Source: Rhizobium sp. BK376 (lineage in GTDB: Bacteria > Pseudomonadota > Alphaproteobacteria > Rhizobiales > Rhizobiaceae). Taken from it: 64,000 bases of DNA. The translations under genes were made by a program, and so were the position numbers. Below are positions 18,239-27,330 of this stretch, one piece after another (position 1 is the stretch's first letter; the number at the start of each line of letters is the position of its first letter). A model generated the notes under the pieces. It was not told the DNA's origin. It worked only from the letters and a program-made list of their open reading frames with translations, and did no database searches. The DNA lies in assembly GCF_004341625.1 (NCBI RefSeq), contig NZ_SLZG01000001.1, positions 434,001 through 498,000 of the forward strand, in the 5' to 3' direction.

Positions 18239-19735
18239 ATGAATGAAACCGCGCGAAAGATCGCTGCCGTTGCCACCGCTGAACAGCACTACCGCGAAGC
18301 GCCGAACAATATCGAAGCCGAGCAGGCGCTTCTGGGCGCGATCCTGGTCAACAACGACGCCTATTATCGTGTTTCGGATTTCCTGAAGCCGGTTCATCTC
18401 TATGAGCCGCTGCATCGCAAGATCTTCGAGGTTGCCGGCGACATCATCCGCATGGGCAAGACCGCGAACCCCGTCACCATCAAGACGTTCCTGGCGGCCG
18501 ACGACAAAGTCGGCGACCTGACCGTCGCGCAATATCTCGCCCGCCTTGCCGCCGAAGCCGTCTCCATCATCAATGCCGAGGACTATGGCCGCGCGATCTA
18601 CGATCTGGCGCTGCGCCGCGCGCTGATCACCATCGGCGAGGACGTCGTCAACATCGCCTATGACGCCCCCCTCGACATGCCGCCGCAGGCGCAGATCGAG
18701 GATACGGAGCGCCGTCTTTTCGAACTGGCCGAAAACGGCCGCTACGACGGCGGCTTCCAGTCCTTCAACGACGCCGTGGCGCTTGCGATCGACATGGCGG
18801 CGGTTGCCAAGGAGCGCGATGGCGGCCTCTCCGGCATTTCGACCGGCATCCATACGCTCGACAGCAAGATGGGCGGATTGCAGCGTTCGGACTTGATCAT
18901 CCTTGCCGGCCGTCCCGGCATGGGCAAGACCTCGCTTGCGACCAACATCGCCTATAACATTGCGGCTTCCTACGAAGGCGAAGTGCAGTCGGACGGCTCG
19001 ATGAAGGCCAAGAACGGCGGCGTCGTCGGCTTCTACTCGCTGGAAATGTCGTCCGAACAGCTCGCCACACGTATTATCTCGGAGCAGACGGAAGTTTCCT
19101 CCTCCAAGATTCGCCGCGGCGACATCAATGATGCCGATTTCGAAAAGCTGGTCGCCTGCTCGATGATGATGCAGAAGGTGCCGCTCTATATCGACCAGAC
19201 CGGTGGTATCTCGATTGCACAGCTGTCGGCCCGCGCGCGTCGCCTGAAGCGTCAGCGCGGCCTCGATGTCCTCGTCGTCGACTACGTCCAGCTGATGACC
19301 GGCTCGGGCAAGTCGAACGAAAACCGCGTTCAGGAAATCACCCAGATCACCACCGGCCTGAAGGCGCTCGGCAAGGAACTCAACGTTCCGATCATCGCGC
19401 TGTCCCAGCTCTCACGTCAGGTCGAAAGCCGCGACGACAAGCGGCCGCAGCTCTCCGACCTTCGCGAATCGGGCTCGATCGAGCAGGACGCCGACGTCGT
19501 GCTCTTCGTGTTCCGCGAGGAATACTATGTGAAAAACTCCGAACCCCGCGATCCGGCCGATCCGAAATATGCGGAATGGGAAGCGCAGTTCGAAAAGGTG
19601 AAGGGCACGGCTGACGTCATCATCGCCAAGCAGCGCCACGGACCGACCGGCACGGTGAGGCTCGCCTTCCAGGCCGAGTTCACCCGGTTTGCCGACCTCG
19701 CCGATTCGTCCTTCATCCAGTACGAGGAACATTGA
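18239..19735 (+). CDS. dnaB: Replicative DNA helicase DnaB
   Basis: Hexameric helicase that unwinds the fork. The frame is open to 18113, but ATG 18239 gives the expected start MNETARKIAAV and a 498-residue protein. The N-terminal domain begins with APNNIEAEQALLGAIL. The RecA-like domain has Walker A GRPGMGKTSLA, Walker B LDVLVVDYVQLM and the RQVESRDDKRPQLSDLRESG region. There is no intein. A clear terminator follows at 19805. alr lies next on the same strand, as in several Rhizobiales. Confidence 0.97.
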   Translation: MNETARKIAAVATAEQHYREAPNNIEAEQALLGAILVNNDAYYRVSDFLKPVHLYEPLHRKIFEVAGDIIRMGKTANPVTIKTFLAADDKVGDLTVAQYLARLAAEAVSIINAEDYGRAIYDLALRRALITIGEDVVNIAYDAPLDMPPQAQIEDTERRLFELAENGRYDGGFQSFNDAVALAIDMAAVAKERDGGLSGISTGIHTLDSKMGGLQRSDLIILAGRPGMGKTSLATNIAYNIAASYEGEVQSDGSMKAKNGGVVGFYSLEMSSEQLATRIISEQTEVSSSKIRRGDINDADFEKLVACSMMMQKVPLYIDQTGGISIAQLSARARRLKRQRGLDVLVVDYVQLMTGSGKSNENRVQEITQITTGLKALGKELNVPIIALSQLSRQVESRDDKRPQLSDLRESGSIEQDADVVLFVFREEYYVKNSEPRDPADPKYAEWEAQFEKVKGTADVIIAKQRHGPTGTVRLAFQAEFTRFADLADSSFIQYEEH

Positions 19736-19804
19736 AAACGCTTGGCGGCGCAGAGCAGTCATGCGCCGCTTGAGACTTTCTATCGACAGAAATCATCTTT
19801 ACTC

Positions 19805-19839
19805 TGGCCGGAGATCATCCCCCTCCGGCCACTTTTTTT
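19805..19839 (+). terminator. Rho-independent terminator after dnaB
   Basis: TGGCCGGAG and CTCCGGCCA form a 9-bp perfect stem around a 9-base loop, followed by C and seven T residues. It lies 70 bases past the dnaB stop and 16 bases before the alr ATG, so alr needs read-through or another promoter. Confidence 0.9.
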
Positions 19840-19854
19840 ATTCAAGGCGATTCC

Positions 19855-21015
19855 ATGACAGATTTCTCCGACGACTACGATGCCTTTGACACCGCCGGCG
19901 TGCGTCTGACAGTCGATCTGGGAGCCATCGTCGAGAACTGGCGTGATCTGGCCCGCCGCTCCGGACGGGCGCGCACGGCCGCCGTCCTGAAGGCTGACGC
20001 CTATGGACTCGGCACGGAAGATGTCGGTGAAGCGCTCTATCTTGCCGGCGCGCGCGACTTCTTCGTTGCGACGGCGGAGGAAGGGGCAACGCTTCGCCTC
20101 TATGCGCCGGACGCGCGCATCTTCGTACTGTCAGGCATCTGGCCCGGCATGGAACGGCTCTTCTTCGAAAACGATCTCGTTCCCGTCATCGCGTCGGAAG
20201 AACAGCTCAGCTTCTGGACGGCCGTGCTTGCCGATTATGGCGACTACCCCTGCGCTTTGCAGGTCGACACCGGCTTCAACCGCCTTGGCCTGTCTGTCGA
20301 CGAGGCGCTCATGCTTGCCGACGATGTATCCCGGCCGGCAAGCCTGGCGCCGGTGCTGATCATGAGCCACCTTGCCTGTGGCGACGATCCCTCCCATCAG
20401 ATGAACAGGCAGCAGCTTGAATCATTCCGGAAGGTTAGCGCTGCATTCGAAGGTATCGAATCAAGCCTGGCAGCCTCGGCCGGCATCTTCCTGGGCCCGG
20501 AATATCACTTCGATCTCACCCGCCCCGGTATTGCGCTCTATGGCGGCGAGGCAGTCAGAGGCATTGCAAATCCGATGCGGCCGGTCGCAACCGCCGAGGC
20601 CAGGATCATCCAGACGCGCTCAGCCAAGGCGGGCGAAGGCGTCGGCTACGGCCAAGCTTTCCAGCTGACGCGCGACAGCCGGCTCGCGGTCGTCGCCGCA
20701 GGCTATGCCGACGGTTATCTCCGCAGCTTCTCGAGCGGCGGCGTACCCCTGCGCGACGCACTTCCGCAGGGTGGCAAGGGCTTTATTGCCGGCCACCGTG
20801 TCCCAGTCGCCGGTCGTATCGCCATGGACATGACGATCTTCGACATCACCGATGTTCCAGAACATCTGGTGCGGGCCGGCGACTATATCGAGCTTTTCGG
20901 CAGCAACATCCTCGTCGACGATGCAGCCCGTGCGGCGGGTACGATCGGTTACGAGTTGCTGGCCAATATGGGGCTGAGGCACCAGCGGCGCTATATGGCC
21001 GAGGAGCAGGAATAG
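19855..21015 (+). CDS. alr: Alanine racemase
   Basis: PLP enzyme converting L- to D-alanine for peptidoglycan. The 386-residue protein has the cofactor lysine K46 in VLKADAYGLG and the second catalytic base Y265 in GVGYGQAFQ. PGIALYGGEA and GRIAMDMTIFDIT are further family blocks. A short N-terminal extension (MTDFSDDYDAFDTAG) precedes the barrel. The start is close behind the dnaB terminator. It converges on a LysE-type gene whose stop lies 14 bp away. Confidence 0.95.
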   Translation: MTDFSDDYDAFDTAGVRLTVDLGAIVENWRDLARRSGRARTAAVLKADAYGLGTEDVGEALYLAGARDFFVATAEEGATLRLYAPDARIFVLSGIWPGMERLFFENDLVPVIASEEQLSFWTAVLADYGDYPCALQVDTGFNRLGLSVDEALMLADDVSRPASLAPVLIMSHLACGDDPSHQMNRQQLESFRKVSAAFEGIESSLAASAGIFLGPEYHFDLTRPGIALYGGEAVRGIANPMRPVATAEARIIQTRSAKAGEGVGYGQAFQLTRDSRLAVVAAGYADGYLRSFSSGGVPLRDALPQGGKGFIAGHRVPVAGRIAMDMTIFDITDVPEHLVRAGDYIELFGSNILVDDAARAAGTIGYELLANMGLRHQRRYMAEEQE

Positions 21016-21028
21016 AGCCGGAAACTTC

Positions 21029-21664
21029 CTAGCGTGTGCTGATCGCAAGCCGGATGCCGAGGGCGACGAACAGCGTCCCGAGGCCGCGATCCAGCCAAAG
21101 CCCGAATTTGCGATTTCGCGGGAGCGCTCCGGCAAGGCGCCCGCCGAGCAGAACGAGCGGCGGCTCTATGAAGGCGGCAACTGCGATGATCAGGCTGCCG
21201 TGCAAAAGCAGCTGAGCCCAGGCGGGACCGGCGCCCTCGACGACGAACTGCGGCAGGAAGGCCAGGAAGAAGATGGCAACCTTGGGATTGAGCAGGGATA
21301 CGAGAATTCCCTGCCGGTAAATGCGGCTTTTGGCAGGCGCTTGATCCGTCTCCCTGATCCAGCCGCCGTCGCCCGTTGAGCGCAGTGCCTGTATCCCCAG
21401 CCATATCAGATAGGCGGCACCAATCCATTTGACCGCCGAGAACGCAAGCGCCGATGCGGCCAATATTGCCGACAGGCCGGCCGCCGTCATCAGCACGTGA
21501 ATGCAGGCGCCGCTCCATACGCCGAAAAGTGCGGCAAAGCCGGAACGAATTCCGCTTTTGATCGTATGACCCAGTATGAAGGCGATATCCGGACCCGGTG
21601 AGAGATTGAGCAATACCGCGGCCGATACAAACGTTACCCAATGCGCAAGCGTATAATCGAACAT
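21029..21664 (-). CDS. LysE/RhtB-family amino-acid exporter
   Basis: A 211-residue membrane protein with about six hydrophobic segments. LNLSPGPDIAFILGHTIKSG is the RhtB/LysE signature and LVSLLNPKVAIFFLAFLPQF is the second conserved half. These proteins export homoserine, threonine, lysine or related compounds; the substrate is not deducible here. It is transcribed alone, divergent from radA across a 152-bp gap. Confidence 0.88.
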   Translation of the reverse strand: MFDYTLAHWVTFVSAAVLLNLSPGPDIAFILGHTIKSGIRSGFAALFGVWSGACIHVLMTAAGLSAILAASALAFSAVKWIGAAYLIWLGIQALRSTGDGGWIRETDQAPAKSRIYRQGILVSLLNPKVAIFFLAFLPQFVVEGAGPAWAQLLLHGSLIIAVAAFIEPPLVLLGGRLAGALPRNRKFGLWLDRGLGTLFVALGIRLAISTR

Positions 21665-21816
21665 CTCTCACCATCCATTCCGTCCCCAGGGAATGCTGTC
21701 ACCAATGCCGTTGATACGGAAATCATTAGTTTTGATCCTTCAGGAAAGTCATTATCTGGCAGTCGGCAGCGATTCGGATCGATTTCCGGAGCGCTCGAAA
21801 GTGAAAGCGGCATTTA

Positions 21817-23220
21817 ATGGCGAAGAGCCGAACCCAATTCATCTGCCAGAACTGCGGCGCGGTCCATAATCGCTGGGCCGGCAAATGCGATGCCTGCGGC
21901 GCATGGAACACCATCGTCGAGGAAGACCCGATGGGCGGCATCGGCGGCGGTCCTACAAGGACGCCGCGCAAGGGCAAGCCTGTCACGCTGACTGCACTTT
22001 CGGGCGAGATCGAGGAAGCCCCCCGCATCCATACCGGCATTTCGGAACTCGACCGGGCAACGGGAGGCGGCTTCGTGCGTGGTTCCGCGGTGCTTGTCGG
22101 CGGCGATCCCGGTATCGGCAAGTCGACGCTGCTGATGCAGGCGGCCGCCGCCCTTTCGCGACGGGGCCACAAGATCGTATACGTCTCGGGCGAAGAGGCC
22201 GTCGCGCAGGTCCGCCTGCGCGCCCAGCGGCTGAAGGCCGACGATACCGACGTGATGCTCGCCGCCGAGACCAATGTCGAGGATATCCTCGCGACGCTGG
22301 CCGAGGGCAAGCGGCCCGATCTCGTCATCATCGATTCCATCCAGACGCTGTGGAGCGAGCTTGCCGAATCCGCGCCCGGCACCGTCACACAGGTTCGCAC
22401 CGGCGTGCAGGCCATGATCCGCTTTGCCAAGCAGACCGGCTCCGCCATGGTGCTGGTCGGGCATGTGACCAAGGACGGCCAGATCGCCGGCCCGCGCGTT
22501 GTCGAGCACATGGTCGACGCCGTGCTCTATTTCGAAGGCGATCGCGGCCATCACTATCGCATCCTGCGCACCGTCAAGAACCGCTTCGGGCCGACCGACG
22601 AGATCGGCGTCTTCGAAATGTCCGACATCGGGCTTCGGGAAGTCGCCAATCCGTCCGAGCTTTTCCTTGGGGAGCGCAATTCCAAATCGCCAGGTGCTGC
22701 CGTCTTTGCCGGCATGGAGGGCACGCGTCCGATCCTGGTCGAAGTGCAGGCACTGGTTGCGCCGACATCGCTCGGCACGCCGCGCCGTGCGGTCGTCGGC
22801 TGGGATTCGGCAAGGCTGTCGATGATTCTCGCCGTGCTCGAAGCGCATTGCGGCGTGCGGCTCGGCCAGCACGACGTTTATCTCAATATTGCCGGTGGTT
22901 ATCGCATTTCCGAGCCTGCAGCGGACCTTGCGGTAGCCTCTGCACTGGTTTCATCCCTGGCCGGTCTTGCCCTTCCGGCGGATTGCGTCTATTTCGGCGA
23001 AGTCAGCCTGTCGGGCGCCGTTCGGCCGGTTGCACATACCGCTCAGCGCCTCAAGGAAGCCGAGAAGCTGGGCTTCTCTGCGGCGCTTCTGCCGACCGCT
23101 TCTGCCGAACTGCCGAAGGGCAATGGCGGACGCTGGAGCGAGATCGACAGCCTGCCGGATCTGGTGGCGCGTATCGCCGGATCGAAGGGCGCGCTCAGGC
23201 AGGCGGAAGACGACGATTGA
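21817..23220 (+). CDS. radA: DNA repair protein RadA
   Basis: RecA-like ATPase that promotes branch migration during recombinational repair. The 467 residues contain an N-terminal C4 zinc finger (C10, C13, C24, C27 in FICQNCG...KCDACGAW), Walker A GGDPGIGKST (about 98-107), the RadA-specific KNRFG motif in TVKNRFGPTDEIGVF, and a Lon-like C-terminal domain (LNIAGGYRISEPAADLAV). It is followed by cvpA and purF on the same strand. Confidence 0.96.
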   Translation: MAKSRTQFICQNCGAVHNRWAGKCDACGAWNTIVEEDPMGGIGGGPTRTPRKGKPVTLTALSGEIEEAPRIHTGISELDRATGGGFVRGSAVLVGGDPGIGKSTLLMQAAAALSRRGHKIVYVSGEEAVAQVRLRAQRLKADDTDVMLAAETNVEDILATLAEGKRPDLVIIDSIQTLWSELAESAPGTVTQVRTGVQAMIRFAKQTGSAMVLVGHVTKDGQIAGPRVVEHMVDAVLYFEGDRGHHYRILRTVKNRFGPTDEIGVFEMSDIGLREVANPSELFLGERNSKSPGAAVFAGMEGTRPILVEVQALVAPTSLGTPRRAVVGWDSARLSMILAVLEAHCGVRLGQHDVYLNIAGGYRISEPAADLAVASALVSSLAGLALPADCVYFGEVSLSGAVRPVAHTAQRLKEAEKLGFSAALLPTASAELPKGNGGRWSEIDSLPDLVARIAGSKGALRQAEDDD

Positions 23221-23311
23221 TTCTTTCATCGCCCGCAGGCGATGATACGGAATAGGCATTGAGGCAGACGGCGGCCATGCCCGTCATGGCAAGTCTTGGA
23301 GTGGATTGTAT

Positions 23312-23950
23312 ATGCCCATTACGATTTTCGACGGCATTGTTATCGGCGTCGTATTGTTTTCCGCCGTCCTTGCGATGGTGCGCGGTTTCTCCCGCGAAAT
23401 TCTCTCGATCGTAAGCTGGGGCGGCTCGGCGGCGGCCGCCTATTACCTCTATCCCCTGCTCGTGCCCTATGCGAAGCGCTATACGGATGATGAGCGCATC
23501 GCGATCGTCGGATCGGCCGCAGTCGTCTTCCTGATTGCGCTGATCGTCATTTCCTTCATCACCATGCGGATCGCCGATTTCATCATCGACAGCCGCATCG
23601 GCGCGCTCGACCGGACGCTCGGCTTCCTGTTCGGCGCGGCTCGCGGCCTGCTGCTTCTCGTCGTTGCTGTCGCCTTCTGGAACTGGCTGGTCGATCCGGC
23701 CCATCGCCCGGCCTGGGTCAACAATGCAAAGTCGAAGCCGTTCCTTGATTCGATGGTCGTGAAGCTGGAATCGGCGCTGCCGGAGCAGCTGGCGCAGATG
23801 ATCCGCACAAACGTCATCGACAAGATCCAGCCGGAAAAGGGCGGACAGCAGCAGGATGACGAGGACAATGGCGCGAGCAACGATAGCGCGCCGTCCGACG
23901 ATGCGCCCGCGCAACCCGCGGCACCGACCGCACCGCAGAACAGCAATTGA
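23312..23950 (+). CDS. cvpA: CvpA family membrane protein
   Basis: A 212-residue protein with four hydrophobic segments in the first two thirds (starting PITIFDGIVIGVVLFSAVLA) and a polar, disordered Pro/Ala/Asp tail (PSDDAPAQPAAPTAP). ATG 23312 has GGAGTGGA 6 bases upstream; an in-frame TTG two codons earlier is less likely. CvpA is needed for colicin V production and for bile/envelope stress tolerance in enterics; its role here is unknown. The cvpA-purF order is conserved widely. Confidence 0.9.
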   Translation: MPITIFDGIVIGVVLFSAVLAMVRGFSREILSIVSWGGSAAAAYYLYPLLVPYAKRYTDDERIAIVGSAAVVFLIALIVISFITMRIADFIIDSRIGALDRTLGFLFGAARGLLLLVVAVAFWNWLVDPAHRPAWVNNAKSKPFLDSMVVKLESALPEQLAQMIRTNVIDKIQPEKGGQQQDDEDNGASNDSAPSDDAPAQPAAPTAPQNSN

Positions 23951-24011
23951 TAGTGTTTGGCGCTTGACCCCAAGGGAAACAATCGCCATTTGAGCGAAAC
24001 CGACGACAGCC

Positions 24012-24043
24012 ATCCGGCCAGGCATTTTGCCCGGCCGGATTTT
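24012..24043 (+). terminator. Hairpin terminator between cvpA and purF
   Basis: ATCCGGCC pairs with GGCCGGAT. An inner GGC/GCC pair extends the stem after one mismatch, and TTTTC follows the base. It lies about 60 bases past cvpA and 65 before purF, and probably reduces read-through into purF. Confidence 0.7.
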
Positions 24044-24107
24044 CAGCTATTTTGGACACAGCCGTTACGCTGCCAACCGACCCCATCGAGAAAAAAGGCC
24101 CGCACCT

Positions 24108-25598
24108 ATGAACGAGTCCCATTCCTTTTCGATCAAGGACGATCTCGACGGCGACACGCTGCATGAAGAGTGTGGCGTCTTCGGTATCCTGGGGCATCCG
24201 GATGCGGCTACGCTGACTGCCCTTGGCCTTCACGCCTTGCAGCATCGCGGCCAGGAAGCTGCCGGTATCGTCACCTTCGACGGCAAGCAGTTCCATACTG
24301 AAAAGCATATGGGCCTTGTCGGCGACCATTATACGAACCCGGCCGTGCTCGCGAAGCTCCCGGGCTCGATATCGATCGGCCATACGCGCTATTCCACGAC
24401 CGGCGAAGTGGCGCTGCGCAACGTCCAGCCGCTCTTTGCCGAGCTCGAAGTCGGCGGCATCGCGATCGCCCACAACGGCAACTTCACCAACGGCCTGACG
24501 CTGCGCCGCCAGATCATCGCGACCGGCGCGATCTGCCAGTCGACGTCGGACACGGAAGTTGTCCTGCACCTGATCGCCCGCTCACGCCATGCCTCAACGA
24601 CCGACCGCTTCATCGACGCCATCCGCCAGATGGAGGGCGGCTATGCGATGGTGGCCCTCACGCGCACCAAGCTGATCGCCGCACGCGATCCGATCGGCAT
24701 CCGCCCGCTTGTCATGGGCGAGCTCGACGGCAAGCCGATCTTCTGCTCCGAGACCTGCGCGCTTGATATTATCGGCGCCAAATACATCCGCGACGTGGAA
24801 AACGGCGAAGTCATCATCTGCGAGATCCAGCCAGACGGCTCGATTGCCATCGATGCGCGCAAGCCGGCCAATCCACAGCCCGAGCGCCTCTGCCTCTTCG
24901 AATACGTCTATTTCGCCCGGCCGGACTCGGTCGTCGGCGGCCGCAGCATCTATGTCGCCCGCAAGAACATGGGCATCAACCTCGCCAAGGAAGCGCCCGT
25001 CGACGCCGATGTGGTCGTGCCCGTGCCCGATGGCGGCACGCCCGCGGCGCTCGGCTATGCGCAGCAGAGCGGCATCCCCTTCGAATATGGCATCATCCGC
25101 AATCACTATGTCGGCCGCACCTTCATCGAGCCGACGCAGCAGATTCGTGCCTTCGGCGTCAAGCTCAAGCATTCGGCCAACCGGGCGATGATTGCAGGCA
25201 AGCGCGTGGTACTCGTCGACGATTCGATCGTGCGTGGCACCACGTCGCTGAAGATCGTGCAGATGATCCGCGATGCCGGCGCCAAGGAAGTGCATATTCG
25301 CGTCGCAAGCCCGAAGATCTTCTATCCGGATTTCTACGGCATCGACACGCCTGACGCCGACAAGCTGCTGGCCAACCAATATGCCGACACGGAAGCGATG
25401 GCGAAATATATCGGCGCCGACTCGCTTGAATTCCTCAGCATCGACGGCCTCTACCGCGCCGTTGGCGGCGAGGATCGCAATTCCGCCCGTCCGCAATTTA
25501 CCGACCACTATTTCACCGGCGACTATCCGACGCGGCTTCTCGACAAGAATGGCGAGACCGCGGGCCTCAAGCTTTCCGTAATGGCCAGCAACGGTTGA
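24108..25598 (+). CDS. purF: Amidophosphoribosyltransferase
   Basis: First committed step of purine synthesis: PRPP and glutamine to phosphoribosylamine. ATG 24108 gives 496 residues with a 21-residue propeptide before nucleophile C22 (HEECGVFGILGHPD), so maturation by propeptide cleavage is expected, as in the B. subtilis type. The PRPP loop is VVLVDDSIVRGTTS. The frame is open 81 bases further upstream over the terminator hairpin, which argues against that longer start. Confidence 0.97.
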   Translation: MNESHSFSIKDDLDGDTLHEECGVFGILGHPDAATLTALGLHALQHRGQEAAGIVTFDGKQFHTEKHMGLVGDHYTNPAVLAKLPGSISIGHTRYSTTGEVALRNVQPLFAELEVGGIAIAHNGNFTNGLTLRRQIIATGAICQSTSDTEVVLHLIARSRHASTTDRFIDAIRQMEGGYAMVALTRTKLIAARDPIGIRPLVMGELDGKPIFCSETCALDIIGAKYIRDVENGEVIICEIQPDGSIAIDARKPANPQPERLCLFEYVYFARPDSVVGGRSIYVARKNMGINLAKEAPVDADVVVPVPDGGTPAALGYAQQSGIPFEYGIIRNHYVGRTFIEPTQQIRAFGVKLKHSANRAMIAGKRVVLVDDSIVRGTTSLKIVQMIRDAGAKEVHIRVASPKIFYPDFYGIDTPDADKLLANQYADTEAMAKYIGADSLEFLSIDGLYRAVGGEDRNSARPQFTDHYFTGDYPTRLLDKNGETAGLKLSVMASNG

Positions 25599-25662
25599 TG
25601 TCTCGACTCTTTGGCTGATATGGGGCATTCCCTTGCCCCGCATCTCGGAGGAATGAGGCATA

Positions 25663-26403
25663 ATGACGGTCAATCTGAACGACAAAATCGCGCTGGTGAC
25701 AGGCGCTTCGCGCGGTATCGGCTATTTCACCGCGCTGGAACTCGCCAAGGCGGGAGCGCATGTGATTGCCTGTGCCCGCACGGTGGGCGGCCTCGAAGAT
25801 CTCGATGATGCGATCAAGGCTGCCGGCGGCTCCGCGACGCTGGTTCCCTTCGACCTTGCCGACATGAAGGCCATAGATGCCCTGGGTGGTTCGATCTTCG
25901 AGCGCTGGGGCAAGCTCGACATCCTGATTGCCAATGCAGGCGTGCTCGGCACGATCTCGCCGATCGGCCATGTCGAGGCCAAGGTGTTCGAGAGGGTGAT
26001 GAACATCAACGTGACTGCCACCTGGCGGCTGATCCGCTCGACGGAGCCGCTTTTGATGCGCTCCGACGCCGGCCGCGCCGTGATCCTCTCGTCCAGCGTT
26101 GCGCATACGGCTCGTCCGTTCTGGGGTCCCTATGCCGCCTCCAAGGCTGCCGTCGAAGTGCTGGCCCGCACCTGGGCGGGGGAAACGCAGCGCACGGCGC
26201 TGAGGATCACCAGCGTCGATCCCGGCGCCACCCGCACGGCCATGCGTGCCCAGGCCATGCCTGGCGAGGATCCGGACACGCTGCCGCATCCGCGCGAAGT
26301 GGCACAGGCACTGCTGCCGCTCGTTTCACCCGACTGGACGGAGACGGGCAAGCTGTTCGTCATCAAGGAGAATGCCCTGAAGGACTACCGCCTGCCGGAA
26401 TAG
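25663..26403 (+). CDS. Short-chain dehydrogenase/reductase
   Basis: A 246-residue classical SDR with cofactor motif TGASRGIG (13-20), NAGVLG, and catalytic Y157/K161 in GPYAASKAA preceded by Ser in ILSSSVAHT. GGAGGAATGAGG gives a strong ribosome-binding site. It follows purF by 64 bp in the same direction and resembles the SDR genes found next to purF in other rhizobia. The substrate is unknown; the NADP versus NAD preference cannot be settled by eye. Confidence 0.88.
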   Translation: MTVNLNDKIALVTGASRGIGYFTALELAKAGAHVIACARTVGGLEDLDDAIKAAGGSATLVPFDLADMKAIDALGGSIFERWGKLDILIANAGVLGTISPIGHVEAKVFERVMNINVTATWRLIRSTEPLLMRSDAGRAVILSSSVAHTARPFWGPYAASKAAVEVLARTWAGETQRTALRITSVDPGATRTAMRAQAMPGEDPDTLPHPREVAQALLPLVSPDWTETGKLFVIKENALKDYRLPE

Positions 26404-26421
26404 GCGGCAGCACCAAAGGTG

Positions 26422-26973
26422 TCAGCCGCCCGTAAGCGTGCTCGTCGTGACCAAACTGGCACCGGCGGAAGCAAATTCGCGATTGTGCCGCCGGATGATT
26501 TCGGCGGCATTTTCGACCGGGCTATCCAAGGTACTGTGGGCATCGGAAACGATCGTTACCCCCAGTCCCGCACCCATGGCGCCCTTCATCGTTGCCGCCA
26601 CGCAGAAATCAGTCTGTGCGCCCAGCAATATAACCTCTCTGGCGCCCTGCCCCATAACCCATTCACCAAGCGCTGGATTGCTGAAAGCATCGCCCACGCT
26701 CTTGGAAAACGTCGGTTCATCCTTTACCTGACCGAGGGCAGGCCATATCGGCCAGCCCGGTTCGCCAGGAGCCAAAGGGTCTCCTTCCGGGCCGTCATGC
26801 CTGACGAACGCGATCTTGCGTCCCTCCGATCGAGCCCAGCCGATGATATCTTTCGCACGAGCTACCGTGCCGTGGGCATCATGGATCGGCGGTTCGAGGA
26901 GACCGTCGAACATGCCGGTCTGCAGGTCGATGACGATCACGGGTGCGAGGGTGGGTGCTTCTTGCTGTGACAT
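26422..26973 (-). CDS. Isochorismatase-like cysteine hydrolase
   Basis: A 183-residue protein of the isochorismatase fold, which covers nicotinamidases, carbamoylases and related amidohydrolases. The catalytic triad is readable: D16 (VIVIDLQTG), K91 (FSKSVGDAF) and C124 (TDFCVAATMKGAM) with the cis-peptide segment GAQTD. A longer frame extends to 27204, but ATG 26973 (MSQQEAPTLAPV) is where family similarity begins. The ribosome-binding site is poor, so the start is moderately sure. It converges on the SDR gene (18 bp). Confidence 0.82.
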   Translation of the reverse strand: MSQQEAPTLAPVIVIDLQTGMFDGLLEPPIHDAHGTVARAKDIIGWARSEGRKIAFVRHDGPEGDPLAPGEPGWPIWPALGQVKDEPTFSKSVGDAFSNPALGEWVMGQGAREVILLGAQTDFCVAATMKGAMGAGLGVTIVSDAHSTLDSPVENAAEIIRRHNREFASAGASLVTTSTLTGG

Positions 26974-27330
26974 GGTCGGGAAGCTAACGCCGTTGGTTCT
27001 TGCGTCAAGGATGAGAGTGGTAAGAAAGAGGACGGCAGAATTTGCGTTCGCGGCGCCCCCGGCCCTTCGCCTGGGCTTCGGGCGTTCGGCGCTGCAATCG
27101 ATTCGCCGGATCGATTGCTCAGGCTTCTCCCGACCGCTTTTCCCCCCCTTGACCAGCCCCGGCTTCCGCGCCATAACGCTGCTCATGAAAACGGTCGTCT
27201 GCATTATTTGCCGGAAGATTATTCGCTAGCGTTACCGCTGGCCTGGCCGTTTTCGTCTCCCAGATACCCAAGATGACAAACGTCCCGGTCCGCCGGTGGA
27301 TGCATTTTGAATTGCATTTGGGAGATGGGA
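26974..27330. other. Intergenic region before cysS
   Basis: No supported gene. The region separates divergent transcription of the hydrolase and cysS and should contain both promoters. The first ~230 bases are an in-frame upstream continuation of the hydrolase frame with Arg/Pro-rich, non-conserved content. Confidence 0.45.

Noticed and set aside
26974..27204. An N-terminal extension of the isochorismatase-like protein
   Set aside because: The region is Arg/Pro/Lys-rich and non-homologous, and the isochorismatase fold begins just after ATG 26973.
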